From Streptomyces griseoluteus (GTDB lineage: Bacteria; Actinomycetota; Actinomycetes; Streptomycetales; Streptomycetaceae): DNA of 64,000 nt. The position numbers were made by a program, and so were the translations under genes. Where the stretch lies: NCBI RefSeq assembly GCF_004784465.1, contig NZ_SRRU01000004.1:434001-498000 (forward strand). The letters run 5' to 3'. This document shows, piece by piece, positions 52,439 through 61,759 of this stretch (position 1 is the stretch's first letter; each line of letters starts with the position of its first letter). The notes under the pieces were generated by a model. The model was not told the origin of the DNA and made no database searches. It saw only the letters and a list, made by a program, of their open reading frames with translations.

Positions 52439-52876
52439 ATGGCCACCGTCGAACTCCGCTTCAGCGCGCTGCCCGAGCACGTCCGGACCGCCCGTCTGGT
52501 GGCGGCCGCGGTGGCGCGCAGGGCCGGAGTGGACGAGGCCGTACTCGACGAGGTCCGCCTCGCGGTCGGTGAGGCGTGCTCCCGCGCGGTCGGACTCCAC
52601 CAGAGCGTGGGCATCACCGCGCCGGTCAAGGTGGCGCTCATCGAGGACGAGAAGCTCTTCTCCATCGAGGTCGGCGACGAGGCCCCGCACGCCGTGCCCG
52701 CCGAGCGGGTCGCGGGCGGCGCGAGCGCCGACGCGGACGTGGAGGCCGAGGAGGACGAGATGGGCCTCGCGGTCATCAGCGGCCTCGTGGACGACGTCGA
52801 GGTCACCACCAGCGAGAACGGTGGCCTGATCCGCATGTCCTGGCCGACCGTCCAGCCGCCGACCGTAGTGATCTGA
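52439..52876 (+). CDS. Anti-sigma factor, BldG partner (HATPase_c kinase)
   Basis: The 145-aa protein has RLAVGEACSRAVGLHQS (N-box-like, with the expected Asn replaced by Ser), an acidic loop (ADADVEAEEDEMGLAVISGL, the G1 region) and a conserved C-terminal strand. It belongs to the RsbW/SpoIIAB-like family and, by synteny, is the BldG partner. Altered ATP-box residues suggest weak or altered kinase activity. GAGGGGG before the ATG supports the start. A 13-bp hairpin terminator follows. Confidence 0.88.
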   Translation: MATVELRFSALPEHVRTARLVAAAVARRAGVDEAVLDEVRLAVGEACSRAVGLHQSVGITAPVKVALIEDEKLFSIEVGDEAPHAVPAERVAGGASADADVEAEEDEMGLAVISGLVDDVEVTTSENGGLIRMSWPTVQPPTVVI

Positions 52877-53239
52877 GCCGTACTGATCCGGACCGCACTG
52901 ATCCGGACCGCGCGCCACGCGAGCCGGACGACTTCCCGAGGGGCCCTGCACCGCAGGGCCCCTCGCGGCGTTCCGCCCACTTTCGGCCGAACCGCCGACC
53001 GCCGCGAATACGTGAAGGAATTCACGACCGGAAACCCTGCAGTTGGCGCCGGTGAAGGCGCGATCTTAAATGCCTCAGGGGTATTACTCCGTCCGGGTTT
53101 CGTGCTCTGGTCCTGCACTCGATCGTTTGCTAAAGGGTTAGGGGCGGGCAATTCTGTTTACCGTGCCGGTCGGGATCACCATCGGGCAGCTACAAGTCCG
53201 TCCACAGCTTGAGCTCGGCCCAAGCGTCAAGGAGGACGA
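52877..53239. promoter_or_regulatory. Terminator plus hppA promoter region
   Basis: After the anti-sigma gene comes the hairpin 52937-52965 and then an AT-richer segment (53050-53160) likely to hold the hppA promoter. AAGGAGGACGA lies seven bases before the hppA ATG. No ORF is seen. Confidence 0.5.
52937..52965 (+). terminator. Terminator of the bldG operon
   Basis: CGAGGGGCCCTGC and GCAGGGCCCCTCG form a perfect 13-bp stem with an ACC loop, 61 bases after the anti-sigma gene. Confidence 0.9.
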
Positions 53240-55657
53240 ATGGCGGGGCTTCTCATCCCTGGTCAGGCGGGTCACTCCGCATCCAACTCCGTGTACCTCG
53301 CGGCCGTCGTCCTGACGGACGGCAACCGCGCCCTGGTCGCCGTGATCGCGGCGGTGGCCCTCGCGGCGCTGGTCGTCGCGGGCGTCCTGGTGCGCCAGGT
53401 GCTGTCGGCGGGCGAGGGCACCGCGCGCATGCGGGAGATCGCCGAGGCGGTCCAGGAAGGCGCGAAGGCGTATCTGGCGCGGCAGTTGCGCACCCTCGGC
53501 ATTTTCGCCGTCGTGGTGTTCTTCCTGCTTCTGCTGCTTCCCGCGGACGACTGGAATCAGCGGGCCGGACGCTCGGTGTTCTTCCTGATCGGCGCGGCTT
53601 TCTCGGCGGCCACCGGTTATATCGGCATGTGGCTCGCCGTCCGCAGCAATGTGCGCGTTGCCGCGGCCGCCCGGGAGGCGACTCCGGGAGACGGCGAGAC
53701 GCAAATGGATCTCACCGTCGTCTCGCACAAAGCGATGAAGATCGCATTTCGCACCGGCGGCGTGGTCGGCATGTTCACCGTCGGCCTCGGCCTGTTCGGT
53801 GCCTCCTGCGTGGTGCTGGTCTACGCGGCCGACGCGCCCAAGGTGCTGGAGGGATTCGGCCTGGGTGCCGCCCTGATCGCCATGTTCATGCGAGTCGGCG
53901 GCGGCATCTTCACCAAGGCCGCCGACGTCGGCGCCGACCTGGTCGGCAAGGTCGAGCAGGGCATCCCGGAGGACGACCCGCGCAACGCGGCCACCATCGC
54001 GGACAACGTGGGTGACAACGTCGGGGACTGCGCGGGCATGGCGGCCGACCTCTTCGAGTCGTACGCCGTCACCCTGGTGGCCGCGCTGATCCTCGGCAAG
54101 ACCGCCTTCGGCGACGCCGGGCTCGCCTTCCCGCTGCTGGTACCGGCCATCGGTGTCATCACCGCGATGATCGGCATCTTCGCGGTCGCCCCGCGCCGCG
54201 CCGACCGCAGCGGGATGAGCGCCATCAACCGGGGCTTCTTCGTCTCGGCCGTGATCTCCCTCGCGCTGGTCGCCGTCGCCGTCTACGTCTATCTGCCCGG
54301 CCGCTACTCCGAGCTGGCCGGCGTGACCGACGCGGCGATCCGCGGGAAGGACGGCGACCCCCGGGTGCTGGCGGTGGTCGCCGTGGCCATCGGCATCCTG
54401 CTCGCCGCCGTCATCCAGCAGCTCACCGGCTACTTCACCGAGACCACCCGCCGCCCGGTCCGCGACGTCGGCCGCACCTCGCTCACCGGCCCCGCGACCG
54501 TCGTCCTCTCCGGCATCTCGCTGGGCCTGGAGTCCGCCGTCTACACCGCGCTGCTGATCGGCCTCAGCGTGTACGGGGCGTTCCTGCTCGGCGGCACCTC
54601 GATCATGCTGGCGCTGTTCGCGGTGGCGCTCGCCGGGACCGGGCTGCTGACCACGGTCGGGGTGATCGTCGCCATGGACACCTTCGGCCCGGTCTCCGAC
54701 AACGCGCAGGGCATCGCCGAGATGTCCTCGGACGTGGAGGGCGCCGGCGCCCAAGTGCTCACCGACCTGGACGCGGTCGGCAACACCACCAAGGCCATCA
54801 CCAAGGGCATCGCCATCGCCACCGCCGTCCTCGCGGCGGCGGCCCTGTTCGGTTCGTACCGGGACGCGATCACCACCGGCGTGCGGGATGTCGGGGAGCA
54901 GCTCAGCGGGCCTGGCTCGCCGCTGACTCTGTCGATGGACATCTCCCAGCCCAACAACCTGGTCGGCCTGATCGCGGGCGCGGCGGTCGTCTTCCTCTTC
55001 TCCGGGCTAGCCATCAACGCCGTGTCGCGGTCGGCCGGCTCGGTGGTGTTCGAGGTGCGCAGGCAGTTCCGCGAGCGGCCGGGGATCATGGACTACACGG
55101 AGAAGCCCGAGTACGGCCGGGTCGTCGACATCTGCACCCGCGACGCCCTGCGAGAGCTGGCCACGCCCGGCCTGCTCGCCGTGATGGCACCGATCTTCAT
55201 CGGGTTCACCCTCGGTGTCGGCGCCCTCGGAGCCTTCCTCGCCGGCGCGATCGGGGCGGGCACGCTGATGGCGGTGTTCCTCGCCAACTCCGGCGGCGCC
55301 TGGGACAACGCCAAGAAACTGGTGGAGGACGGCCACCACGGCGGCAAGGGCAGCGACGCTCACGCGGCCACGGTGATCGGCGACACCGTCGGCGACCCCT
55401 TCAAGGACACCGCGGGCCCGGCCATCAACCCGCTGCTGAAGGTGATGAACCTGGTCGCCCTGCTCATCGCCCCCGCGGTGATCAAGTTCTCCTACGGAGG
55501 CAGCAGCAGCATGCTCGTCCGCGCCCTGGTCGCGGTGTTCGCGCTGCTGGTGATCGTCGTCGCGGTGTACGTGTCCAAGCGGCGCGGCATCGCCGTGGGG
55601 GACGACGAGGACGCGGGCGAGATGTCCAACTCCACGCCGCCGGCGGTGGTTCCGTAA
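53240..55657 (+). CDS. hppA: Membrane H+-translocating pyrophosphatase
   Basis: The 805-aa integral protein has about 16 helices. Its active-site loops are [40 protein letters not shown] and, near the end, [20 protein letters not shown], where Asp clusters bind Mg-pyrophosphate. [16 protein letters not shown] carries Lys where K+-dependent enzymes have Ala, so this is the K+-independent type. It couples pyrophosphate hydrolysis to proton export. AAGGAGG upstream is a strong ribosome site. Confidence 0.96.
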   Translation: MAGLLIPGQAGHSASNSVYLAAVVLTDGNRALVAVIAAVALAALVVAGVLVRQVLSAGEGTARMREIAEAVQEGAKAYLARQLRTLGIFAVVVFFLLLLLPADDWNQRAGRSVFFLIGAAFSAATGYIGMWLAVRSNVRVAAAAREATPGDGETQMDLTVVSHKAMKIAFRTGGVVGMFTVGLGLFGASCVVLVYAADAPKVLEGFGLGAALIAMFMRVGGGIFTKAADVGADLVGKVEQGIPEDDPRNAATIADNVGDNVGDCAGMAADLFESYAVTLVAALILGKTAFGDAGLAFPLLVPAIGVITAMIGIFAVAPRRADRSGMSAINRGFFVSAVISLALVAVAVYVYLPGRYSELAGVTDAAIRGKDGDPRVLAVVAVAIGILLAAVIQQLTGYFTETTRRPVRDVGRTSLTGPATVVLSGISLGLESAVYTALLIGLSVYGAFLLGGTSIMLALFAVALAGTGLLTTVGVIVAMDTFGPVSDNAQGIAEMSSDVEGAGAQVLTDLDAVGNTTKAITKGIAIATAVLAAAALFGSYRDAITTGVRDVGEQLSGPGSPLTLSMDISQPNNLVGLIAGAAVVFLFSGLAINAVSRSAGSVVFEVRRQFRERPGIMDYTEKPEYGRVVDICTRDALRELATPGLLAVMAPIFIGFTLGVGALGAFLAGAIGAGTLMAVFLANSGGAWDNAKKLVEDGHHGGKGSDAHAATVIGDTVGDPFKDTAGPAINPLLKVMNLVALLIAPAVIKFSYGGSSSMLVRALVAVFALLVIVVAVYVSKRRGIAVGDDEDAGEMSNSTPPAVVP

Positions 55658-55864
55658 ACGAGGCTCCGCCAACGGGCGGGCGGACGGCGCGTGCTGACGC
55701 GTCGCCGCCCGCTCGTGCGTGGTGGGGAGGGCCGTCGGCCGTGAGCCTTCTCTCGCATGGTGCGAAGCACCGCAAAAGTCTTCTTATGGGGCATCGGTCG
55801 TGTGGATGGTCTCGTTCCGCCGTGTAGATTCCGGTGGCCGATAGCCATGGAAGGGACCGATCCG

Positions 55865-56458
55865 GTGAACAAGAAGCTCGCGGCCGCCCTGTCCGGCGGC
55901 GCGGTACTGATAACGGCGCTGACGGGATGCGGCAGCGACGGCGGCGGCCCCGACCCCAAGCTGGGTGTCTGGGCGAAGAAGGTGTGCGACGCGGTGCCCG
56001 CGCAGTACACCAAGATCAAGGCGGCCAACGCCGGGATCGCCAAGATCGCCAGCGACAGCGACCTCCCGCCGAAGACGGCGAAGGAGACGTACGCGCAGGC
56101 GTTCCAAGACATGTCCGACGGCTACAAGGCCATCGCGACCGCCATCAACGGCGCCGGTGCTCCCCCCGGGGTCGACGGCGGGGCCAAGCGGCAGCAGGAC
56201 GCGGTGAAGAACCTCAACAGCCTGGCCACCTCCTACGCCGACCTGAAGAAGAAGGTCGACGGGCTGGACACCAAGGACCAGGGCAAGTTCGCCAAGGGCC
56301 TGCACGAGGTCGCCGACCAGACCAAGGAGATCGGCCGCCAGAGCAGCAGCGGCACCGAGGCGCTGAAGCGTCTGGAGCAGGGTGACGTCAAGGAGGCCAT
56401 CGCCGAGCAGCAGAGCTGCAAGGTCTCCGCCTCCGCGCCGCCCGCCGCCAAGAGCTGA
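55865..56458 (+). CDS. Small lipoprotein of unknown function
   Basis: The 197-aa protein has a lipoprotein signal peptide (lipobox LTGC, Cys22). A helical body follows (WAKKVCDAVPAQYTKIKAAN, SYADLKKKVDGLDTKDQGKF) with two cysteines, one near each end, which may form a disulfide. GAAGGGA before the GTG supports this start over the ATG at 55847. I recognise no named domain. It is probably an outer-face membrane protein with a binding or scaffolding role. It is followed by the methyltransferase gene 64 bases later. Confidence 0.8.
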   Translation: MNKKLAAALSGGAVLITALTGCGSDGGGPDPKLGVWAKKVCDAVPAQYTKIKAANAGIAKIASDSDLPPKTAKETYAQAFQDMSDGYKAIATAINGAGAPPGVDGGAKRQQDAVKNLNSLATSYADLKKKVDGLDTKDQGKFAKGLHEVADQTKEIGRQSSSGTEALKRLEQGDVKEAIAEQQSCKVSASAPPAAKS

Positions 56459-56522
56459 CGGCGCCCGCGCGGACGGCCGGGTGCGGCGGCCCCGGGGCGG
56501 CGCGGCGGGCCACAATGGGGGC

Positions 56523-58043
56523 GTGACTGACTCCGGTTCCGCCCCCCTGCCCGCCACCGACCGGCCCGAGGCGGCCGCCCGCCTGCGCGACGCCCTGCTG
56601 TCCGCCTCCTTCACCGCGGACGGCCTCCTCGACCTGCTCGGCGCCCCCGCCTACGCGGCGCTCGCCCGCAGCGAGACCGTGCCCGCCCTGCGCGCGACCC
56701 GCGGCGACACGCCGCTGGAGGCCCTGGTGCGGCTGTTCCTGCTCCAGCAGCCGGTGCCCCGCGCCCGTCTGACGGACGTATTGCCGGTCGAGGACGCGGT
56801 GGACGCCGGGTGGCTCAAGCCCGTGGGCGGCGACGAGCTGGCCGCAACCGTCGACGTCCGCCCCTACGGCGGGCCCGACGGCGAGGACTGGTTCATCGTG
56901 TCCGACCTCGGCTGCGCGGTCGGCGGGGCGGGCGGCATCGGCAGCCGGGACGAGGACGTGGTCCTCGGCGTCGGCGGCGCCTCCACCACACTCGCCGGCA
57001 TCACCGTGCGCACCCCCGTCGCCGCCGCGCTCGACCTCGGCACCGGCTCCGGCATCCAGGCGCTGCACGCCGCCCAGCACGCGACGCGGGTCACCGCCAC
57101 CGACCTCAATCCGCGCGCCCTGCACATCACCGCGCTCACCCTCGCCCTCTCCGGCGCGCCCGTCGCCTCCCTGCGCGAGGGCTCGCTGTTCGAACCGGTC
57201 AAGGACGACGAGACGTTCGACCTGATCGTGTCCAACCCGCCCTTCGTCATCTCGCCCGGCGCCCGGCTCACCTACCGCGACGGCGGGATGAGCGGGGACG
57301 ATCTGTGCCGCTCGCTCGTTCAGCAGGCGGGGGACAGGCTGAACGAGGGCGGGTTCGCGCAGTTCCTCGCCAACTGGCAGCACGTGGAGGGGGAGGACTG
57401 GCAGGACCGGGTGCGCTCCTGGGTGCCGCGCGGGTGCGACGCGTGGATCGTGCAGCGCGAGGTCCAGGACATCACGCAGTACGCCGAGCTGTGGCTCAGG
57501 GACGCCGGGGACCACCGCGAGGACCGGGCGGAGTACCAGTCGCGGTACGACGCGTGGCTGGACGAGTTCGAGGCGCGCAAGGTGAAGGCGGTCGGCTTCG
57601 GCTGGATCACCCTGCGCCGCACCGGCTCGGCCGAGCCCTCCGTCACCGTGGAGGAGTGGCCGCACCCGGTCGAGCAGCCTCTCGGCGACACCATCCGGCA
57701 CCACTTCGAGCGCGTCGACCACCTGCGCGCGCACGACGACGCGGCCCTGCTGGAGGGCCACTTCAGGCTCGCCGCCGAGGTCGTGCAGGAGCAGGTCGGC
57801 CTGCCCGGCGCCGAGGACCCCGAGCATGTGGTGCTCCGTCAGCACCGGGGCATGCGCCGGGCGACGAAGGTGGACACCATCGGCGCGGGCTTCGCGGGCG
57901 TGTGCGACGGCTCGCTGAGCGCGGGGGTCATCCTGGACGCCATCGCCCAGCTCGTCGGCGAGGACCCCGTGGTGCTGCGCGACCGTACGCCCGCGCAGAT
58001 CCGGCTGCTGGTGGAGCAGGGCTTCCTGGAACCGCTCGGCTGA
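56523..58043 (+). CDS. Methyltransferase with HemK/PrmC-like motif
   Basis: The 506-aa protein has a SAM-binding motif ALDLGTGSGIQALHAAQHA and the N-x-x-F/Y motif DLIVSNPPFVIS of N6-adenine or glutamine methyltransferases. The N-terminal 150 residues form a separate helical/strand region, and the C-terminal 150 residues a third domain with GVCDGSLSAGVILDAIAQL. The length exceeds PrmC (about 280 aa). The target is unknown; an RNA, DNA or protein amide is possible. The GTG start fits the frame and the preceding gene's end. Confidence 0.85.
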   Translation: MTDSGSAPLPATDRPEAAARLRDALLSASFTADGLLDLLGAPAYAALARSETVPALRATRGDTPLEALVRLFLLQQPVPRARLTDVLPVEDAVDAGWLKPVGGDELAATVDVRPYGGPDGEDWFIVSDLGCAVGGAGGIGSRDEDVVLGVGGASTTLAGITVRTPVAAALDLGTGSGIQALHAAQHATRVTATDLNPRALHITALTLALSGAPVASLREGSLFEPVKDDETFDLIVSNPPFVISPGARLTYRDGGMSGDDLCRSLVQQAGDRLNEGGFAQFLANWQHVEGEDWQDRVRSWVPRGCDAWIVQREVQDITQYAELWLRDAGDHREDRAEYQSRYDAWLDEFEARKVKAVGFGWITLRRTGSAEPSVTVEEWPHPVEQPLGDTIRHHFERVDHLRAHDDAALLEGHFRLAAEVVQEQVGLPGAEDPEHVVLRQHRGMRRATKVDTIGAGFAGVCDGSLSAGVILDAIAQLVGEDPVVLRDRTPAQIRLLVEQGFLEPLG

Positions 58044-58309
58044 GCCGCGCGGGCGGGACACGTCGGCTGATCCGGTTGTCGTACCCGGCGTACCCGGTCC
58101 GGTGGACGGGCGGGCGGATCATCGTCGTATGCCGGGGGCACGGAGCGGAACGGCAAAAAGGCCGGAAAGTGATGTGTGCCGCCCGGACGGCGACAGAGCC
58201 GGCCCCGTCCGTTCATCCCGCCGTCGCCCCGCCGCCCACCGGGCGTGGCAGCCTCCCCGCGCTGGAGAGTTGCGGACCGCGCCGGGCGCGCGGGAGGGGC
58301 GGACGGATC

Positions 58310-58507
58310 ATGGAGAGCGTGCCGGCGGTGTTCGCGGGAGCGGTGTTCACGCTGTTCGGAGGGGCTCTGATGGTGTGGACCGGGGTGCGGGTGCGCCGCG
58401 CGGAACCGGTCGCCGCCGGTGTGAACCGGGTCGCATCAACGGTGCTCGCGGCGGCCGGAGCGCTCGTCTCCCTGGGGCTGGCCGCGTACTGCCTGACGCG
58501 TCCCTGA
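58310..58507 (+). CDS. Small two-helix membrane protein
   Basis: The 65-aa protein (MESVPAVFAGAVFTLFGGAL, WTGVRVRRAEPVAAGV, STVLAAAGALVSLGLAAYCL) has two hydrophobic helices with a basic loop between. GGGAGGGG lies about ten bases upstream. The protein is a typical conserved small Streptomyces membrane protein of unknown role. The 266 bases before it hold no gene. Confidence 0.7.
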   Translation: MESVPAVFAGAVFTLFGGALMVWTGVRVRRAEPVAAGVNRVASTVLAAAGALVSLGLAAYCLTRP

Positions 58508-58642
58508 CCCGGTCGGCCGGGCAGGAGCGGCGGCGGAAGGGGAGGGCTTCGGGCTTGGGGTGAGCGCTCGGTGGGTACTCCGGGCGGCAGGAATGGCGGT
58601 AGTCGGGTTACCGTTCGAGTGGCCGTTGTGGGCTTTTCCCGT

Positions 58643-58672
58643 TTGACACGGGGGCGGGATGTACCGTCACAC
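58643..58672 (+). promoter_or_regulatory. topA promoter candidate
   Basis: A perfect -35 hexamer TTGACA lies at 58643-58648, about 120 bases before the topA start. The best -10 candidates follow in GTACCGTCACACT. The site is placed for a housekeeping sigma factor promoter, with a leader of roughly 90 bases. Confidence 0.5.
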
Positions 58673-58763
58673 TCCGCAGCGTCACACCAGCCACCACACG
58701 CCGCGACCCCAGGGACGAGCGCCCTGGGGAGGACCCCAGCGCCGACCGGAGAGAAGAGCGAAG

Positions 58764-61595
58764 TTGTCCCCGACCAGCGAGACCGCACAGGGCGGCCGCC
58801 GACTCGTCATCGTCGAGTCGCCTGCCAAGGCGAAGACGATCAAGGGCTACCTCGGCCCCGGATACGTAGTCGAGGCGAGCGTCGGGCACATCCGTGACCT
58901 TCCCAGCGGCGCCGCCGAGGTGCCGGAGAAGTACACCGGCGAGGTCCGCCGCCTCGGTGTGGACGTGGAACACGACTTCGCGCCGATCTATGTCATCAAC
59001 GCGGACAAGAAGGCGCAGGTGAAGAAGCTCCGGGACCTGATGAAGGACTCCGACGAGCTCTTCCTCGCCACCGATGAGGACCGCGAGGGCGAGGCCATCG
59101 CCTGGCACCTCCAGGAAGTCCTCAAGCCCAAGATCCCCGTCAAGCGGATGGTCTTCCACGAGATCACCAAGGACGCGATCCGCGAGGCCGTCGCCAACCC
59201 GCGCGAGCTGAACAAGAAGCTGGTCGACGCCCAGGAGACCCGCCGCATCCTCGACCGCCTCTACGGCTACGAGGTCTCGCCGGTCCTGTGGAAGAAGGTC
59301 ATGCCGAAGCTGTCGGCGGGCCGTGTGCAGTCCGTCGCCACCCGGCTCATCGTCGAGCGCGAGCGTGAGCGCATCGCCTTCCGCTCCGCCGAGTACTGGG
59401 ACCTGACCGGCACCTTCGCCACCGGCCGCGCCGGTGACGCGTCGGACCCGTCCTCGCTGGTCGCCCGCCTCCAGAGCGTCGACGGCCGGCGTGTCGCCCA
59501 GGGCCGCGACTTCGACTCCCTCGGCCGGCTCAAGAGCGCCAACACCCTCCACCTGGACGAGGCGGGCGCCCGCGCGCTCGCCGCCGCCCTGGAGACCACC
59601 CGGTTCTCCGTGCGCTCGGTGGAGTCCAAGCCGTACCGCCGCTCGCCGTACGCCCCGTTCCGTACGACGACCCTCCAGCAGGAGGCCAGCCGCAAGCTCG
59701 GCTTCGGCGCGAAGGCGACCATGCAGGTCGCCCAGAAGCTGTACGAGAACGGCTACATCACGTACATGCGTACCGACTCCACGACCCTGAGCGAGACGGC
59801 CATCGGCGCCGCCCGCGCCCAGGTCACGCAGTTGTACGGCGCCGACTACCTCCCGCCGCAGCCCCGCTCCTACGCGGGCAAGGTCAAGAACGCGCAGGAG
59901 GCGCACGAGGCGATCCGCCCCTCCGGCGACCGCTTCCGCACCCCCGCCGAGACCGGCCTGACCGGCGACCAGTTCAAGCTGTACGAGCTGATCTGGAAGC
60001 GGACCGTCGCCTCCCAGATGAAGGACGCGACCGGCAACAGTGTGACCGTCAAGATCGGCGGCACCTCCGCCGACGGCCGGGACGTCGAGTTCAGCGCCTC
60101 CGGCAAGACGATCACCTTCCACGGCTTCCTGAAGGCGTACGTCGAGGGCGCCGACGACCCCAACGCCGAGCTGGACGACCGCGAGCGCCGGCTGCCCCAG
60201 GTCTCCGAGGGCGACCCGCTGGCCGCCGACGAGATCACGGTCGACGGCCACGCCACCAAGGCCCCGGCCCGCTACACCGAGGCGTCCCTGGTCAAGGAGC
60301 TGGAGGAGCGCGAGATCGGCCGCCCGTCGACCTACGCGTCGATCATCGGCACGATCCTGGACCGCGGCTACGTCTTCAAGAAGGGCACGGCCCTGGTGCC
60401 GTCCTTCCTGTCCTTCGCCGTGGTCAACCTGCTGGAGAAGCACTTCGGCCGGCTCGTCGACTACGACTTCACCGCCCGCATGGAGGACGACCTCGACCGC
60501 ATCGCGCGCGGCGAGGCGCAGTCCGTGCCGTGGCTCAGGCGCTTCTACTTCGGCGAGGGCCTCGACACCGGCGCCGCCGCGGACGCGGGCAACGGCGACG
60601 GCGACCACCTCGGCGGCCTGAAGGAGCTCGTCACCGACCTGGGCGCGATCGACGCCCGCGAGGTCTCCTCCTTCCCGGTCGGCGACGGCATCGTCCTGCG
60701 CGTCGGCCGCTACGGCCCGTACATCGAGCGGGGCGAGAAGGACACCGAGCAGCACCAGCGCGCCGACGTCCCCGAGGACCTCGCGCCGGACGAGCTGACC
60801 GTCGAGCTGGCCGAGGAACTGCTGGCCAAGCCCAGCGGCGACTTCGAGCTGGGCACCGACCCCGTCAGCGGCCACCAGATCATCGCCAAGGACGGCCGCT
60901 ACGGCCCCTACGTCACCGAGGTGCTCCCCGAGGGCACCCCGAAGACCGGCAAGAACGCGGTCAAGCCGCGCACGGCCTCGCTGTTCAAGTCCATGGCGCT
61001 CGACACGGTCACGCTCGAGGACGCCCTGAAGCTGATGTCGCTGCCCCGCGTGGTCGGCACCGACGCCGAGGGTGTGGAGATCACCGCGCAGAACGGCCGC
61101 TACGGCCCGTACCTGAAGAAGGGCACGGACTCCCGCTCGCTCACGGAGGAGGAGCAGCTCTTCACGATCACGCTGGAGGAGGCGCTGGCGATCTACGCCC
61201 AGCCCAAGCAGCGTGGCCGGGCGGCCGCCAAGCCGCCGCTGAAGGAGCTGGGCGAGGACCCGGTCTCCGGCAAGCCGGTCGTGGTCAAGGACGGCCGCTT
61301 CGGTCCGTACGTCACCGACGGGGAGACCAACGCCACCCTGCGCTCCGGCGACAGTGTGGAGGAGATCACCCCCGAGCGCGGCTTCGAGCTGCTCGCCGAG
61401 AAGCGGGCCAAGGGGCCGGCCAAGAAGACGGCGAAGAAGGCCACGGCCAAGAAGACGGCTCCGGCGAAGAAGACCGCCGCCAAGAAGACGGCGGCCAAGA
61501 AGACGACGGCGGCCGCCAAGAAGACCACGGCGAAGAAGACGGCCGCCAAGAAGACCACGGCGGCCAAGGCGACGGGTTCCGGCTCGGAAGACTGA
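58764..61595 (+). CDS. topA: DNA topoisomerase I
   Basis: The 943-aa type IA enzyme relaxes negative supercoils. It has the TOPRIM domain (VIVESPAKAKTIKGYLG, LATDEDREGEAIAWHLQ), the active-site Tyr334 in GYITYMRTDSTTLS, several GRYGPYV repeats in place of zinc fingers, and a Lys/Ala-rich tail (KKTAKKATAKKTAPAKK type) found in Streptomyces TopA, which aids processivity. The TTG start follows GGAGAGAAGAG. An upstream in-frame ATG at 58659 is rejected. A 16-bp hairpin terminator follows. Confidence 0.97.
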   Translation: MSPTSETAQGGRRLVIVESPAKAKTIKGYLGPGYVVEASVGHIRDLPSGAAEVPEKYTGEVRRLGVDVEHDFAPIYVINADKKAQVKKLRDLMKDSDELFLATDEDREGEAIAWHLQEVLKPKIPVKRMVFHEITKDAIREAVANPRELNKKLVDAQETRRILDRLYGYEVSPVLWKKVMPKLSAGRVQSVATRLIVERERERIAFRSAEYWDLTGTFATGRAGDASDPSSLVARLQSVDGRRVAQGRDFDSLGRLKSANTLHLDEAGARALAAALETTRFSVRSVESKPYRRSPYAPFRTTTLQQEASRKLGFGAKATMQVAQKLYENGYITYMRTDSTTLSETAIGAARAQVTQLYGADYLPPQPRSYAGKVKNAQEAHEAIRPSGDRFRTPAETGLTGDQFKLYELIWKRTVASQMKDATGNSVTVKIGGTSADGRDVEFSASGKTITFHGFLKAYVEGADDPNAELDDRERRLPQVSEGDPLAADEITVDGHATKAPARYTEASLVKELEEREIGRPSTYASIIGTILDRGYVFKKGTALVPSFLSFAVVNLLEKHFGRLVDYDFTARMEDDLDRIARGEAQSVPWLRRFYFGEGLDTGAAADAGNGDGDHLGGLKELVTDLGAIDAREVSSFPVGDGIVLRVGRYGPYIERGEKDTEQHQRADVPEDLAPDELTVELAEELLAKPSGDFELGTDPVSGHQIIAKDGRYGPYVTEVLPEGTPKTGKNAVKPRTASLFKSMALDTVTLEDALKLMSLPRVVGTDAEGVEITAQNGRYGPYLKKGTDSRSLTEEEQLFTITLEEALAIYAQPKQRGRAAAKPPLKELGEDPVSGKPVVVKDGRFGPYVTDGETNATLRSGDSVEEITPERGFELLAEKRAKGPAKKTAKKATAKKTAPAKKTAAKKTAAKKTTAAAKKTTAKKTAAKKTTAAKATGSGSED

Positions 61596-61620
61596 GTCGC
61601 TCACCCGCTTCCTCTTTCGC

Positions 61621-61656
61621 GAACACCCCGGTACCGGCCTCGGTACCGGGGTGTTC
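61621..61656 (+). terminator. Terminator of topA
   Basis: GAACACCCCGGTACCG and CGGTACCGGGGTGTTC pair perfectly over 16 bp with a GCCT loop, 25 bases after the topA stop. Confidence 0.93.
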
Positions 61657-61759
61657 CGCGCTCCGGCGTGCGCCCCTTAAGGGATCAAGGAGTGAGGGTC
61701 AGGGAAGGGGTGGGGACGAGGGAGGCATGGGGGTGGGTAGCTGCGGATAGGCTGAACGC

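Noticed and set aside
58659..58763. Upstream ATG of topA
   Set aside because: The extension is His/Arg/Pro-rich with no family similarity, and a strong ribosome site precedes the TTG at 58764.
58608..61604. A 998-aa open frame antisense to topA
   Set aside because: topA is certain from its motifs. The antisense frame is a by-product of its codon bias.
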